Part shown: positions 47,553 through 56,296 of the stretch, piece by piece
Position numbering within the stretch: the first letter of the stretch is position 1
How the letters are laid out: every line of letters begins with the position of its first letter
From: Amycolatopsis iheyensis
Lineage (GTDB): Bacteria > Actinomycetota > Actinomycetes > Mycobacteriales > Pseudonocardiaceae
Length of the DNA: 64,000 nt
Reading direction: 5' to 3'
Assembly: GCF_024703995.1 (NCBI RefSeq)
Contig: NZ_JAMXQV010000006.1
Coordinates: forward strand, 186,001 to 250,000
The notes under the pieces: model-generated
The model's database searches: none
What the model was told of the DNA's origin: nothing
What the model saw: the letters and a program-made list of their open reading frames with translations, nothing else
Translations under genes and position numbers: made by a program

Positions 47553-48127
47553 CGGCTCGCGGGCGGCGAGCTGACCCCGGGCGACGCCGGGGTGGTCGTG
47601 GCCGGAATGCTCGACGTGGCCGCGACCTGCGGGCCCGGCGCGATCAGCTGAGTCGCGGCGAGCACGCTCGTCGCCACCACCAGCGCCGCCACGACGGGTG
47701 CGGCCACCATCGCGACGCGCCGCAGGGGTCGTTCGGCAGGCGGCCGGGATTCCACCTCCAGCCGCTGGAGCCCGCGGCGGATCACCGTCTCGACGGTCGC
47801 CGGCGAGCGACCGAGGGCCTCGGCGATTTCGGGCGTGCCGAGGTCCAGCCCGTACCGCAGCACGAGGACCTCGCGCTGCCGCCGGGGGAGTGCGTCGAGT
47901 CCCGCGCCCGTCGCGCGGATCCGGCGTTTCCGGGACAGGCGCACGACGGTCGCGCGAAGGCGGCAGGCTGCTCGGTCCCGGGCGCGGAGCCGGAGGAAGG
48001 CTTCGTGCGCGACGTCCTCGGGGTCGCCCGCGCCGAGCAGGCGCGCCAGCCGGGTCAGCTCGCCGAAGTGCCGCGCGAACAACGCCTGGAAGGCGACGTC
48101 GTGGTCGTTCGGAGCGGGTGTGATCAC
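47549..48127 (-). CDS. Sigma-70-like factor with C-terminal membrane helix
   Basis: A 192-residue protein. Residues about 10-50 match sigma region 2 (ALFARHFGELTRLARLLGAGDPEDVAHEAFLRLRA) in shortened form, and about 75-125 match region 4 (LPRRQREVLVLRYGLDLGTPEIAEALGRSPATVETVIRRGLQRL). It then has a membrane helix (VAMVAAPVVAALVVATSVLAATQLI) and an extracytoplasmic Ser/Thr/Pro tail. No separate anti-sigma gene is adjacent. Tethering to the membrane could itself restrain activity (inference). GTG 48127 start. Confidence 0.72.
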   Translation of the reverse strand: MITPAPNDHDVAFQALFARHFGELTRLARLLGAGDPEDVAHEAFLRLRARDRAACRLRATVVRLSRKRRIRATGAGLDALPRRQREVLVLRYGLDLGTPEIAEALGRSPATVETVIRRGLQRLEVESRPPAERPLRRVAMVAAPVVAALVVATSVLAATQLIAPGPQVAATSSIPATTTPASPGVSSPPASR

Positions 48128-48164
48128 GGTCCGTCCACGCGCGACCGGGCCCGGGGGTTTAGTC

Positions 48165-48923
48165 CTAGGTGTGCGTGCCGCCGTCGATGCGGATTTCCGT
48201 GCCCGTGATGAACTTGCCGTCGTCCGAGGCCAGCATCGCCACCACGCCCGCCACCGTCTCCGGGCCCGCCACCGGGTTGCCCACCTCCGTCGTGTGGTCC
48301 GTCGGGAGGATCGGCAGCAGCCGGCCGAACAGCGAGAAGTCCACGTCCCGCGGCAGCCAGCTCGCCGCCGAGTCGGTGATGCCGCTCTTCACGCTGCCCG
48401 GCGCGATGCTCACCGCGCGCAGTCCCTGCTTGCTGTACTCCAGCGCCAGGGAGTGCGTGAACGCCTGGATGCCGCCCTTGCTCGCGCAGTAGGCCGCCAT
48501 GTACGGGTGGGCGAACGACGCCGACGTCGAGCTGAAGTTGACCACCACGCCGTGCTCCGACGCCAGCAGCGCCGGCAAGGCCGCGCGGGTCACCAGGAAC
48601 GTGCCGGTCAGGTTGACCGCCAGCACCCGGTTCCACAGCTCCAATGACGTCTCGTGGGTGTGCGACGCCAGCAGGATGCCGGCCGCATTGACCAGGACGT
48701 CGAGGCCGCCGAGGGTGTCGATCGCCGAGGCGACGCCGGTGGCCACCGAGTCCTCGTCGGCCACGTCCATCGTGAGCGGCACCGAGCCGGGCAGGTCGTC
48801 GAGCCCCTTGACGTCGGCGGCGACGACCTGCGCCCCTTCCTCCAGCAGGCGGAGGGTGGTGGCCCGGCCGATGCCGGAGCCGGCACCGGTGACCAGGACC
48901 CGGCGGTCGCGCAGGCGTTCCAT
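48165..48923 (-). CDS. Short-chain dehydrogenase/reductase
   Basis: A 252-residue classical SDR: cofactor loop VTGAGSGIGRA (residues 11-21), NAAG at 79-82, catalytic Ser near 132, Tyr145 and Lys149 (YCASK), and the C-terminal ITGTEIRIDGG. DVKG at the end of strand 2 points to NAD rather than NADP. Substrate unknown. ATG 48923 is preferred over GTG 48932 by alignment with the usual N-terminus. Confidence 0.85.
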   Translation of the reverse strand: MERLRDRRVLVTGAGSGIGRATTLRLLEEGAQVVAADVKGLDDLPGSVPLTMDVADEDSVATGVASAIDTLGGLDVLVNAAGILLASHTHETSLELWNRVLAVNLTGTFLVTRAALPALLASEHGVVVNFSSTSASFAHPYMAAYCASKGGIQAFTHSLALEYSKQGLRAVSIAPGSVKSGITDSAASWLPRDVDFSLFGRLLPILPTDHTTEVGNPVAGPETVAGVVAMLASDDGKFITGTEIRIDGGTHT

Positions 48924-48945
48924 GGCGATCACCGTAGCCCGGAAC

Positions 48946-49929
48946 CTAGAGCGCGGGCACCTGCTCGTCGGCGGGCGGCGGGCCCGGCGGGGTGCCGTCG
49001 CCGAACGGGCGGCCGCCCAGCTCTTCGCGGCCGTGCGGGGTCGGCCAGCCCGACACGTCCGGCCCGAGCGGCACGATCCCGGTCGGGTTCACGTTCTTGT
49101 GCACCACGTAGTAGTGCTCCTTGATCTGCGGGAAGTCGATCGTGTCGCCGAACCCGGGCGTCTGGAACAGGTCGCGGGTGTAGGCCCACAGCACCGGCAG
49201 CTCGGTCAGCTTCTGCCGGTTGCACTTGAAGTGGCCGTGGTAGACCGCGTCGAACCGGACGAGCGTGGTGAACAGCCGGACGTCGGCCTCGGTGATCGTG
49301 TCGCCGACCAGGTAGCGCTGGGTCGCGAGCCGCTCGGACAGCCAGTCGAGACGCGAGAACAGCTTGGTGTACGAGTGCTCGTACGCCTCCTGGGAGCGGG
49401 CGAACCCGCACTGGTAGACCGCGTTGTTGACGTCGGTGAACACCTTCTGGGCGACGTCGTCGATCTCGTCGCGCAGCCGGTCCGGGTACAGCTCGGGCGC
49501 GCCGTCACGGTGGTGGGCGGTCCACTCGGTGGACATGTCCAGCGTCATCTGCGCGAAGTCGTTGGTGACGACCTGGCCGCTCGGGACGTCGACGAACGCC
49601 GGCACCGTGATGCCGCGCGGGTACTCGGGGTCGCGCTTGAAGAACGCCTCCTGCAGGCGCTCGATGCCGAGCACCGGGTCCTTGCCGCCGGGGTCCAGGT
49701 CGAAGCTCCAGCTCCGCTCGTCGTGCACCGGCCCGGCGATGCCCATCGACAGCACCGGTTCGAGCCCGAGCAGCCGCCGCACGATCACCGCGCGGTTCGC
49801 CCACGGGCACGCGCGGGCGACGACCAGCCGGTAGCGGCCGGGCTCGACCGGCCAGCCGTCGCGGCCGTCGGCGGTGATCCGGTCCGGGATGTAGTTCAGG
49901 TCCCGCTTGTACTCGCCGTTGTCGCTCAT
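48946..49929 (-). CDS. GST-fold reductase, glutathionyl-hydroquinone reductase family
   Basis: A 327-residue protein of the Xi/Omega GST class: the redox Cys41 in ARACPWANRAVIVRRLLGLE, PAFVDVPSGQVVTNDF and the C-terminal helical part LVGDTITEADVRLFTTLVRFDAVYHGHFKCN. These enzymes remove a thiol from quinone conjugates; in an actinomycete mycothiol would replace glutathione (inference). It starts 8 bp after the marR stop on the same strand, forming an operon. Confidence 0.85.
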   Translation of the reverse strand: MSDNGEYKRDLNYIPDRITADGRDGWPVEPGRYRLVVARACPWANRAVIVRRLLGLEPVLSMGIAGPVHDERSWSFDLDPGGKDPVLGIERLQEAFFKRDPEYPRGITVPAFVDVPSGQVVTNDFAQMTLDMSTEWTAHHRDGAPELYPDRLRDEIDDVAQKVFTDVNNAVYQCGFARSQEAYEHSYTKLFSRLDWLSERLATQRYLVGDTITEADVRLFTTLVRFDAVYHGHFKCNRQKLTELPVLWAYTRDLFQTPGFGDTIDFPQIKEHYYVVHKNVNPTGIVPLGPDVSGWPTPHGREELGGRPFGDGTPPGPPPADEQVPAL

Positions 49930-49936
49930 GGGCTCC

Positions 49937-50413
49937 TCAGCAGTCGTCGGTCGGGGGAGTGGCGTCCAGGGCGGCGGCCAGCCGGGCCAGCACCGGCCCG
50001 GCGGTGCGGATGTCCTCGGCGCTCAGGTGGTCGAACACCGAAGCCCGCACGCGGGCGAGGTGGCCCGGGTAGGCCGCCTCCAGTCTGGCCAATCCGGCGG
50101 CGGTCAGCACGGCGTTGGAGGCGCGCCCGTCTTCGGCGCACTTGCGCTTCTCGACCAGGCCACGGCGGGTGAGGTCGTCGACGACCCGGCTGATCCGGCT
50201 CAGCGACAGCCCGGTGGTCGTGGCCAGCGCCGAGATGCGGAGCAGGTGGTCGGGCGCTTCGGACAGCGCGACCAGCACTCCGTAGTCGGTGATCGCGAGG
50301 CCGGTCTCGGGCAGGAACTGGTCTTCCAGGGCTCGGGGCAGCGCGGTCGTGATCCGCATCAGGGATCGCCAGAACGGGGCTTCGTCGGGGTCGAGCGCGG
50401 ACAGTTCACCCAT
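49937..50413 (-). CDS. MarR-family regulator
   Basis: A 158-residue MarR protein: ITDYGVLVALSEAPDHLLRISALATTTGLSLSRISRVVDDLTRRGLVEKRKCAEDGRASNAVLT forms the winged helix and wing; a Cys in KRKCAEDGRA could sense oxidants. ATG 50413. It is upstream of the GST-fold reductase gene and divergent from yceI, a typical quinone/oxidant-responsive grouping. A TTGCGCAA palindrome in the gap overlaps the -35 boxes. Confidence 0.85.
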   Translation of the reverse strand: MGELSALDPDEAPFWRSLMRITTALPRALEDQFLPETGLAITDYGVLVALSEAPDHLLRISALATTTGLSLSRISRVVDDLTRRGLVEKRKCAEDGRASNAVLTAAGLARLEAAYPGHLARVRASVFDHLSAEDIRTAGPVLARLAAALDATPPTDDC

Positions 50414-50439
50414 ACCGGCGAGTGTAGGCGAAAGCTTGC

Positions 50440-50467
50440 TTGCGCAACCAGTCAAAATGAGTACAGT
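50440..50467 (+). promoter_or_regulatory. yceI promoter with overlapping palindrome
   Basis: TTGCGC (50440-50445), 16 nt, TACAGT (50462-50467). The -35 is part of TTGCGCAA (50440-50447), which reads the same on the minus strand and can serve as -35 of the marR gene with TACACT 15 nt away. It is a likely MarR operator. Confidence 0.45.
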
Positions 50468-50519
50468 GTCGTTGAGCCCTCAACCACTGGGGGTCGCCAC
50501 CTAGAGGAGAGAAACCAGC

Positions 50520-51077
50520 ATGACCAGCGCGACCACCTACCCCCAGCTGACCGGTGAGTACACCCTGGACGCCGCCCACTCGCGGATCGGGTTCGTCGCC
50601 CGGCACGCCATGGTGACCAAGGTGCGCGGCAGCTTCAACGAGTTCACCGGCGCCGCGACGATCGACGGGGACGCCCCGGAGAAGTCCTCGGTCCAGGTCA
50701 CGATCCAGGCCCACAGCATCGACACCCGCAACGCCGACCGCGACGGTCACCTGAAGAGCAACGACTTCCTGTCGATGGACGAGTACCCGCAGATCACCTT
50801 CACCTCGACCGAGATCAAGCAGACCGGCGAGACCTCGTTCGACGTGACCGGCGACCTGACGATCAAGGACGTCACCCGTTCGGTCAGCATCCCGTTCGAG
50901 TTCGAGGGCTCCGCCAAGGACCCGTTCGGCAACGACCGGATCGGCTTCGAGGGCTCCACCACGGTCAGCCGCAAGGACTACGGCATCACCTGGAACGCCG
51001 CGCTCGAGACGGGCGGCGTGCTGGTGAGCGACAAGGTCACCCTCGAGTTCGAGATCTCCGCGATCAAGAACGCCTGA
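50520..51077 (+). CDS. YceI-family lipocalin-like protein
   Basis: A 185-residue YceI protein: YTLDAAHSRIGFVARHAMVTKVRGSFNEFTGA, ITFTSTEIKQTGETSFDVTGDLTIKDVTRSV and RKDYGITWNA. The family binds isoprenoid lipids such as polyprenyl quinones in a beta barrel. There is no signal peptide, so it is cytosolic here. GAGGAGAGAAACC precedes ATG 50520. Divergent from marR and probably under its control. Confidence 0.88.
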   Translation: MTSATTYPQLTGEYTLDAAHSRIGFVARHAMVTKVRGSFNEFTGAATIDGDAPEKSSVQVTIQAHSIDTRNADRDGHLKSNDFLSMDEYPQITFTSTEIKQTGETSFDVTGDLTIKDVTRSVSIPFEFEGSAKDPFGNDRIGFEGSTTVSRKDYGITWNAALETGGVLVSDKVTLEFEISAIKNA

Positions 51078-51098
51078 CTTCGGGAGCGGGAGCCGGGG

Positions 51099-51704
51099 TC
51101 AGCCCCGGTTCCCGCTCGCCCGCAGGTTCTCGATCCCGACGTCGAGCGCCGCTTCGAGGTGATCGACGCGGCCGGTCGAGAGCATCACCACCACGCCGCC
51201 CTGCAGGCCCGCCAGCAGGGCGGCGGCGGTGCGTCCGGCGTCGAGGTCCGCGGCCACCTCGCCGGCCTCCTGCATCCGGCGGATGCCCGCGGTGATCTCG
51301 TCCTGCCAGCGCCGCAGCATTTGGCTCACCACTTTCTGCGCGCCCGGCGTCGCCCGGCCGAGCTGGGAGATCAGGACGTTGAGCGGGCAGAACTGGCCGC
51401 GCGTCCGGTAGTGCGAGACGACCGTGTCGCGCCAGCGCCGCCACGCAGCCCAGGAATCCAGCTCACCCAGCTGCGGCTGCTGCACCGCGAGGACCTGGCC
51501 GGCTTCGAACTCCGCGACGGCGAGCAGCAGCGCTTCCTTGCCTTCGGGGAAGTAGTGGAAGAGCTGGCTCTTGCTGGTCCCGGTCCGCGCCCGGACGTCG
51601 TCGAGCGTCGTGACGGCGACGCCGCGCTCACGGATCTCCGCCGCGGCGCCTTCGATGATCCGCTGCCGGGTCGCGGCGCCCTTGGCGGTCAGCTTTGGAC
51701 TCAC
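51099..51704 (-). CDS. TetR-family regulator
   Basis: A 201-residue TetR protein: GAATRQRIIEGAAAEIRERGVAVTTLDDVRARTGTSKSQLFHYFPEGKEALLLAV gives the HTH with the SKSQLFHYFPEGK form, followed by a C-terminal domain of the TetR_C_11/16-like type. GTG 51704. It faces away from the pentapeptide-repeat gene across a 53-bp gap; no clear operator is seen. Ligand unknown. Confidence 0.82.
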   Translation of the reverse strand: MSPKLTAKGAATRQRIIEGAAAEIRERGVAVTTLDDVRARTGTSKSQLFHYFPEGKEALLLAVAEFEAGQVLAVQQPQLGELDSWAAWRRWRDTVVSHYRTRGQFCPLNVLISQLGRATPGAQKVVSQMLRRWQDEITAGIRRMQEAGEVAADLDAGRTAAALLAGLQGGVVVMLSTGRVDHLEAALDVGIENLRASGNRG

Positions 51705-51757
51705 AGGTCCACATTAAACCGGTGTCGCCGGGGCGGGCCGGACGGGACAATCCCGGC

Positions 51758-52693
51758 ATGTCCACGCTCGCGCCGTTCCCGGTCCTGGCGCTGGTCGCCG
51801 CGGTCTCGGGTGCGGTCACGGCGTGGCTGCTCGCGCGCCGGGCCCGGCCGGCCGAAGTGAGCCCCGCACCCGGGTTCGCCGGCTCCGAGACCGAACGGAA
51901 GACCTACGCCGAGGAGCGCGCGACCCGGCTGGCCGGGCTGCGTGAGTTCGCCGAGCTCGCGGACCGGGACCCGTCGGCGCGCCAGGACTTCGTCGACCGG
52001 TTGTTCGTCGAGCTCGAGCACGGGTGGCGCGAGACCGGCACCTGGCCGGCCGAGCTCTGGCCGCTGTTGCTGGCGCGCCTGCGCCCGGCGTCGCCGCGGT
52101 TCTGGCCGGAGATCGACCTCCACCCCCGGTCGGTTTCGCTGATCGGCGCCGACCTGCGGGGCTGCGTGGTCCGCAACGCGATCTTCCACGACGTGTACTT
52201 CTTCGGCGACGCCCGCTTCGACGGCGCGGTGTGCACCGGGCTGGCAAGCTTCAGGGGTTGCCGGTTCGCACGGCACGCGTACTTCCGCGGCACGCGGTTC
52301 GAGACGGGCGCCGACTTCGGGACGACCACGTTCACCGGGACGGCGGCGTTCACCGGCGCGCGCACGGACGGCGAGACGTGGTTCGACGGAGCACGCTTCT
52401 CGGCCCGCACCGACTTCGACGAGATCCGGTTCGCCGACACCTCGTTCGCGGGCGCGGGCTTCGCCGGCCGGACGTCGTTCCGCGACGCCCGTTTCGACGA
52501 GGCGTTCTTCGGTGGCGCGCGGTTCGGCGGGCATGCCGACTTCACCGGGGCCGCGGCCGAACGGTTCCGGTTCGCGGGGGCGAGTGCTCGCACCGACGTC
52601 CACCTGCGCCGTAAGTGGCCCATGGGGTGGTCGCTTGGCCCGGTTCGTGCGTGCAGGCCGGGGGAGTGGGCGGAGGTGCGCGCCGGTCAGTGA
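51758..52693 (+). CDS. Membrane-anchored pentapeptide-repeat protein
   Basis: A 311-residue protein with an N-terminal membrane helix (FPVLALVAAVSGAVTAWLLARR), an acidic helical linker and, from about residue 130, roughly 25 pentapeptide A(D/N)LXX/F-type repeats (IGADLRGCVVRNAIFHDVYFFGDARFDGAV, TRFETGADF and so on) that would form a right-handed beta-helix. Some such proteins mimic DNA and protect gyrase, but most are uncharacterised. The 3' end overlaps the LAL gene by 7 nt. Confidence 0.8.
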   Translation: MSTLAPFPVLALVAAVSGAVTAWLLARRARPAEVSPAPGFAGSETERKTYAEERATRLAGLREFAELADRDPSARQDFVDRLFVELEHGWRETGTWPAELWPLLLARLRPASPRFWPEIDLHPRSVSLIGADLRGCVVRNAIFHDVYFFGDARFDGAVCTGLASFRGCRFARHAYFRGTRFETGADFGTTTFTGTAAFTGARTDGETWFDGARFSARTDFDEIRFADTSFAGAGFAGRTSFRDARFDEAFFGGARFGGHADFTGAAAERFRFAGASARTDVHLRRKWPMGWSLGPVRACRPGEWAEVRAGQ

Positions 52694-55575
52694 GGTGCGT
52701 TGCGGGCGTATTCGGTCAGTGCGCTGCGGTTCTGCAGGTTCGACTTCGCCATCAGGCTGGCCACGTGCTTCTCCACCGTCCGCGGGGAGATGTGCAGGCG
52801 GCGGGCGATGTCCTTGTTGCCCATGTTGTCCGCCAGCAGCTGCAGCACCTCGTACTCGCGAACCGTCACCCCGGCCGAGCGCAGCCCGGCCGGCAGGCGG
52901 TCCGAGCCCGTGCGGCGCTGGCCGACCGGGGCGCCGATCTTGCGCAGCAGGCCGCGGCAGGCGCTCGCCACCGCCGTCACGTCGGCCTGGTGGAAGAACT
53001 CCTCGGCCTCCTTCAGCCACGTCACCGGGTCGCCCCAGCCGTCGGCCGCCGCGGCTTCCGCCACCATGCGCAGGCCCAGGTGCCTGCTCACCGGGAACGG
53101 GGCCGCCGCCTCGATCGCCGCCGCCACCGCTTCGTCCGCGAGGTCCGGGGCGCCCGCGCGGCCGTGGTGGACCGCGTCGCCGAGCAGGACGAACTGGCGG
53201 TTCCAGCGCATACCGCTCACCGCCGCCGGGGGGCGGTCCGGGCGGGCCGCGCCGTCGAGCGCCTCGGCCAGCAGCCGCAAGCCGTGCTGACCCGCGAGGT
53301 GGAAACGGCTCGGCTGACGTTCCTCCAGGGCCAGGACCTGCGCCAGTTCGCGGCGGGCGCGTTCGGCGTCCTCCTCCAGCAGCGAGCAGAACACCTGCGC
53401 CAGCCCGACGCTCAGCACCAGCTCCTGCGCGCTGGTGCCGCCTTCGGCGCGGAAGTCCTCCAGCGCGCGCTCCATCCGCGGCCGGTCGGCCTGGTGGGCG
53501 GCCACCATCGCCCGCGTCATGTGCGTGTACTGCAGCAGCGCGACCAGCCGGAGCCGGCCGAGCACCGCGAGGTTTTCGTCGAGGATCTTCTCGGCGTGGG
53601 CGAACTCGCCGCGCATCACCGCGTGCACCGCGCGGCTCGCGTCGACCGCGCACGTCAGCGTGATGGCGCCGGTGCGCTGGGCTTCGGCGCGGGCCAGGTC
53701 GAACGTGCGGACGTCGCCCTCTGCGAGCATCCGGTGCCCGCCGAGACGGACCAGGACCTGGGTGCGCAGGTGGGTCAGCTGGTGGCGTTCGGCCAGCCGC
53801 CGGGCCAGCTGCAGGTACCGCTCGGCCTCCGCCAGGTCGGTCTCCAGCGCCACCATCCCGAGCACCTGCAGCGCCTGGCACGAAACGAACGGGACGCCGG
53901 CGCGCTCGGCCACCTGCCACGCCTGCTCGGCCAGCTCGCGCGCGCGTTCGGTGTGCGCCGGGCCCGGGATGTCCAGCCACAGCGTTGCTTCGACGGCGTC
54001 GAGGCCGGCCTTCTGCTCTTCGGTCATCTCGCCGCCGAGCGGCGCGCGGGCCTGTTCGATCTGGTTGAGGCACTCGTCGTGCCGGCCGCCGATGTAGGCC
54101 GCCCACGCCAGCTGGATGTGCAGGTCGACCGCCCGCTCCAGGCGCCCGATTTCGGCGAAGCGGGCGGAAAACTCGACGGCCCGGTCGAACTGCCCGGTCT
54201 GCCCGAGCGCGTGCAGCAGCGACTCCAGCGCGTCGGCGCGGTCGTCGGGGCTCGCCGTGCCCATCAGCTCGACGGCGCGGGTCAGCATCGTCACCGCCGT
54301 GTCGGCCGCGCCGCCGTCGAGGGCACGGCGGCCGGCGTCGGCGAACAGCCGCGCGGCGCCCGGGTGGTCCATCGCCGTCAGCCGCAGGGCAGCGGCCAGC
54401 GCGCACAGTTCGCCGGGCAGGCCGGGGTGCAGCAGCTCGACGGCGTCCGCGGCCCGGCGCGCCAGGTTCGCCTTCGTCGAGGGCACGAGCCGGGCCAGCA
54501 GCGCCTCGGCGGTGAGCGGGTGGCGGAAGGCGTACCAGCCGGGCGTGGTCTCGTCGGTGGTGACCAGGTGCGCGGCGACGCTCGCGCTGATGTGGTTGTG
54601 CAGCATGCGATCGTCCATGTCGGTGACCGCCTGCACGACCGACAGCGGGAACCGCCGGCCCAGCACGGCGGCCACGGAAAGCAGCGTCTCGCCGTCCGTG
54701 CCGAGCGCGTCGACCCGGGCGGCGATGCTGCTGATCAGGGCCTCCGGCACGCGGGCCTGCAGCTCCCCGACGACCTGCCAGCCGTGCGCGCCGCCGACGA
54801 GCAGGCCGTCGCTGACCATGCCGTGCAGCAGCTCTTCGACGACGAACGGCACGCCCTCGCTGTTCTGCCACAACAGGTTCGCGACGGGTGAGGGCACCGC
54901 CGCCGGTTCGGTCTCCAGGCAGGCGGCGGCGAACTCGCGGGTGCGCTCGGCGTCGAGCCGGGTCAGTTCGAAGGTGTGGCTGGCCGAGCGCTGCGAAGCC
55001 GCGGTCGCGAGCCGCAGCGCCTCGCCGGGCTCGTTGCGCAGGGTGCCGATCAGCATGACCCGGCTGGAGGCCAGGTTGTCGACGAGGTACTCGACGATGA
55101 ACAGGGTTTCCGCGTCGGCGTTGTGCAGGTCCTCCAGCACGATCAGGCAGCCGGTCTCGCGGCCGGCGACCGACAGCAGCCGGAACACCGCCTCGGCGAG
55201 GACGAGCAGGTTGCCGTTGTCGTGCGGGCGGTCGCCGCGGTACCAGTCGGGCACGAGCCGGGCGAGCACCGGGACCAGGGGGTCGAGCTCGGGCGCCGCG
55301 GGCGGGTGGCCGCCGCGGAAGTGGGAGAGCAGCGCCTCGGCCAGCGGCCGGAACGGCACCATCGGGCCGATCGAGCTGGCCCGTCCGCGCAGCACCGGGA
55401 GCCCGGTCGCCAGTGCCCGCGCGGCGATGTCGGCGGCGAGGCGGGACTTTCCGATCCCGCCCTCGCCGACAAGGAAGAAGGCCCCACCGTGGTCGGTGCG
55501 GGCCTTCTCCAGAGCCTGGGACAGCGCGCCGAGCTCCCAGTCGCGCCCGATCAGGCGCGTCGAACGGATGCCCAT
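52687..55575 (-). CDS. LAL-type LuxR regulator, probable cluster activator
   Basis: A 962-residue large ATP-binding LuxR protein: P-loop FFLVGEGGIGKSRLA near residue 37, Walker B LIVLEDLHNADAETL, a long TPR-like middle and a C-terminal LuxR HTH (VTVREYEVLQLLADNMGNKDIARRLHISPRTVEKHVASLM). It is downstream of lanM and the three peptide genes on the same strand, so it is the natural pathway regulator (inference from position). ATG 55575 is used; GTG 55584 is an alternative, and neither has a ribosome binding site. Confidence 0.83.
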   Translation of the reverse strand: MGIRSTRLIGRDWELGALSQALEKARTDHGGAFFLVGEGGIGKSRLAADIAARALATGLPVLRGRASSIGPMVPFRPLAEALLSHFRGGHPPAAPELDPLVPVLARLVPDWYRGDRPHDNGNLLVLAEAVFRLLSVAGRETGCLIVLEDLHNADAETLFIVEYLVDNLASSRVMLIGTLRNEPGEALRLATAASQRSASHTFELTRLDAERTREFAAACLETEPAAVPSPVANLLWQNSEGVPFVVEELLHGMVSDGLLVGGAHGWQVVGELQARVPEALISSIAARVDALGTDGETLLSVAAVLGRRFPLSVVQAVTDMDDRMLHNHISASVAAHLVTTDETTPGWYAFRHPLTAEALLARLVPSTKANLARRAADAVELLHPGLPGELCALAAALRLTAMDHPGAARLFADAGRRALDGGAADTAVTMLTRAVELMGTASPDDRADALESLLHALGQTGQFDRAVEFSARFAEIGRLERAVDLHIQLAWAAYIGGRHDECLNQIEQARAPLGGEMTEEQKAGLDAVEATLWLDIPGPAHTERARELAEQAWQVAERAGVPFVSCQALQVLGMVALETDLAEAERYLQLARRLAERHQLTHLRTQVLVRLGGHRMLAEGDVRTFDLARAEAQRTGAITLTCAVDASRAVHAVMRGEFAHAEKILDENLAVLGRLRLVALLQYTHMTRAMVAAHQADRPRMERALEDFRAEGGTSAQELVLSVGLAQVFCSLLEEDAERARRELAQVLALEERQPSRFHLAGQHGLRLLAEALDGAARPDRPPAAVSGMRWNRQFVLLGDAVHHGRAGAPDLADEAVAAAIEAAAPFPVSRHLGLRMVAEAAAADGWGDPVTWLKEAEEFFHQADVTAVASACRGLLRKIGAPVGQRRTGSDRLPAGLRSAGVTVREYEVLQLLADNMGNKDIARRLHISPRTVEKHVASLMAKSNLQNRSALTEYARNAPH

Positions 55576-55643
55576 CGCGGTCACTATATCCGGCCGGGCG
55601 GCCGACGAGCGTAGGTCGAATTACCGACGCCGTGATCTTCTCA

Positions 55644-55817
55644 CTATTCGGCGAAGGCGCCCGTGACGACCGTGATGTCCATCGTGGTCAAGGAGTTCTG
55701 GCTCATCCGCGCGGCCTTGCCGGACAACGCGTGGTTGCGCGCGCCCGTCCGGGCCGACGTCGGGAGGGTCAAGTCGCCGATCGGGTTGTCCGTGCCGGCG
55801 AGGTCGTGCTCGGTCAT
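55644..55817 (-). CDS. Cysteine-free precursor-like peptide 3
   Basis: A 57-residue peptide, too short for routine gene calling. N-terminal half MTEHDLAGTDNPIGDLTLPT, then SARTGARNHALSGKAARMSQ, then NSLTTMDITVVTGAFAE. GGAG lies 9 nt before ATG 55817 on the minus strand. Its first 37 residues are nearly the same as peptide 2, and the shared block LTLP-xxxR-TGARN-xAL-xG is found in all three. The C-terminal part is variable and rich in Ser/Thr, as in a lanthipeptide core, but contains no Cys. The third gene after lanM. Confidence 0.75.
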   Translation of the reverse strand: MTEHDLAGTDNPIGDLTLPTSARTGARNHALSGKAARMSQNSLTTMDITVVTGAFAE

Positions 55818-55860
55818 GCGGGTGGCTCCACTCTCGGTAGTCGCGGTGGGGAAGGGGGAG

Positions 55861-56037
55861 TTATTCGGAAACGGCGAGGGTGAAGACCGGCGTGATGTCG
55901 AGGGTGCTCGGGTTGACCTCGCTCAGCCTCGGGGCGCGGCCGGTCAGGGCGCGGTTGCGGGCCCCGGTGCGGGTCGAGGACGGGAGGGTCAGGTCGCCGA
56001 CGGGGTTGTCCGTGCCGGTGAAGTCGTGCTCGCTCAT
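55861..56037 (-). CDS. Cysteine-free precursor-like peptide 2
   Basis: A 58-residue peptide: MSEHDFTGTDNPVGDLTLPS, then STRTGARNRALTGRAPRLSE, then VNPSTLDITPVFTLAVSE. GGAG is 7 nt upstream of ATG 56037. The N-terminal half is conserved with peptide 3 and more loosely with peptide 1; the C-terminal half diverges and has Ser/Thr at several positions. There is no Cys, so a LanM cannot form lanthionine within it. Confidence 0.75.
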   Translation of the reverse strand: MSEHDFTGTDNPVGDLTLPSSTRTGARNRALTGRAPRLSEVNPSTLDITPVFTLAVSE

Positions 56038-56079
56038 GGGTGTGCTCCAGTCTGGGGTGCGGGGAGGTGGGGGAAGAGG

Positions 56080-56259
56080 TCAGAGAGCGAAGGTGCCGTT
56101 GGTGACGACGGTCGGCGAACCGAGCGTGTCGAGCGTGACGCCGGAGAGCCGGGGCCGGGTGCCCGCCAGCGCCTGGTTGCGGGCGCCGGCGCGGTTGGCC
56201 CGCGGGAGCACCAGGGCGCCGACGGTGGCTTCGGCGGTCTCGGTCGTGGTTTCGCGCAT
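56080..56259 (-). CDS. Cysteine-free precursor-like peptide 1
   Basis: A 59-residue peptide: MRETTTETAEATVGALVLPR, then ANRAGARNQALAGTRPRLSG, then VTLDTLGSPTVVTNGTFAL. AGGAGAG lies upstream of ATG 56259, and the gene starts 37 bp after the lanM stop. It has the common block LVLP-xxxR-AGARN-xAL-AG-xxxRLS. The C-terminal 20 residues contain six Ser/Thr but no Cys or Lys. Confidence 0.75.
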   Translation of the reverse strand: MRETTTETAEATVGALVLPRANRAGARNQALAGTRPRLSGVTLDTLGSPTVVTNGTFAL

Positions 56260-56296
56260 CTGCTGTTCTCTCCTAGTGAGGTGGGGCGGGTCCGGA

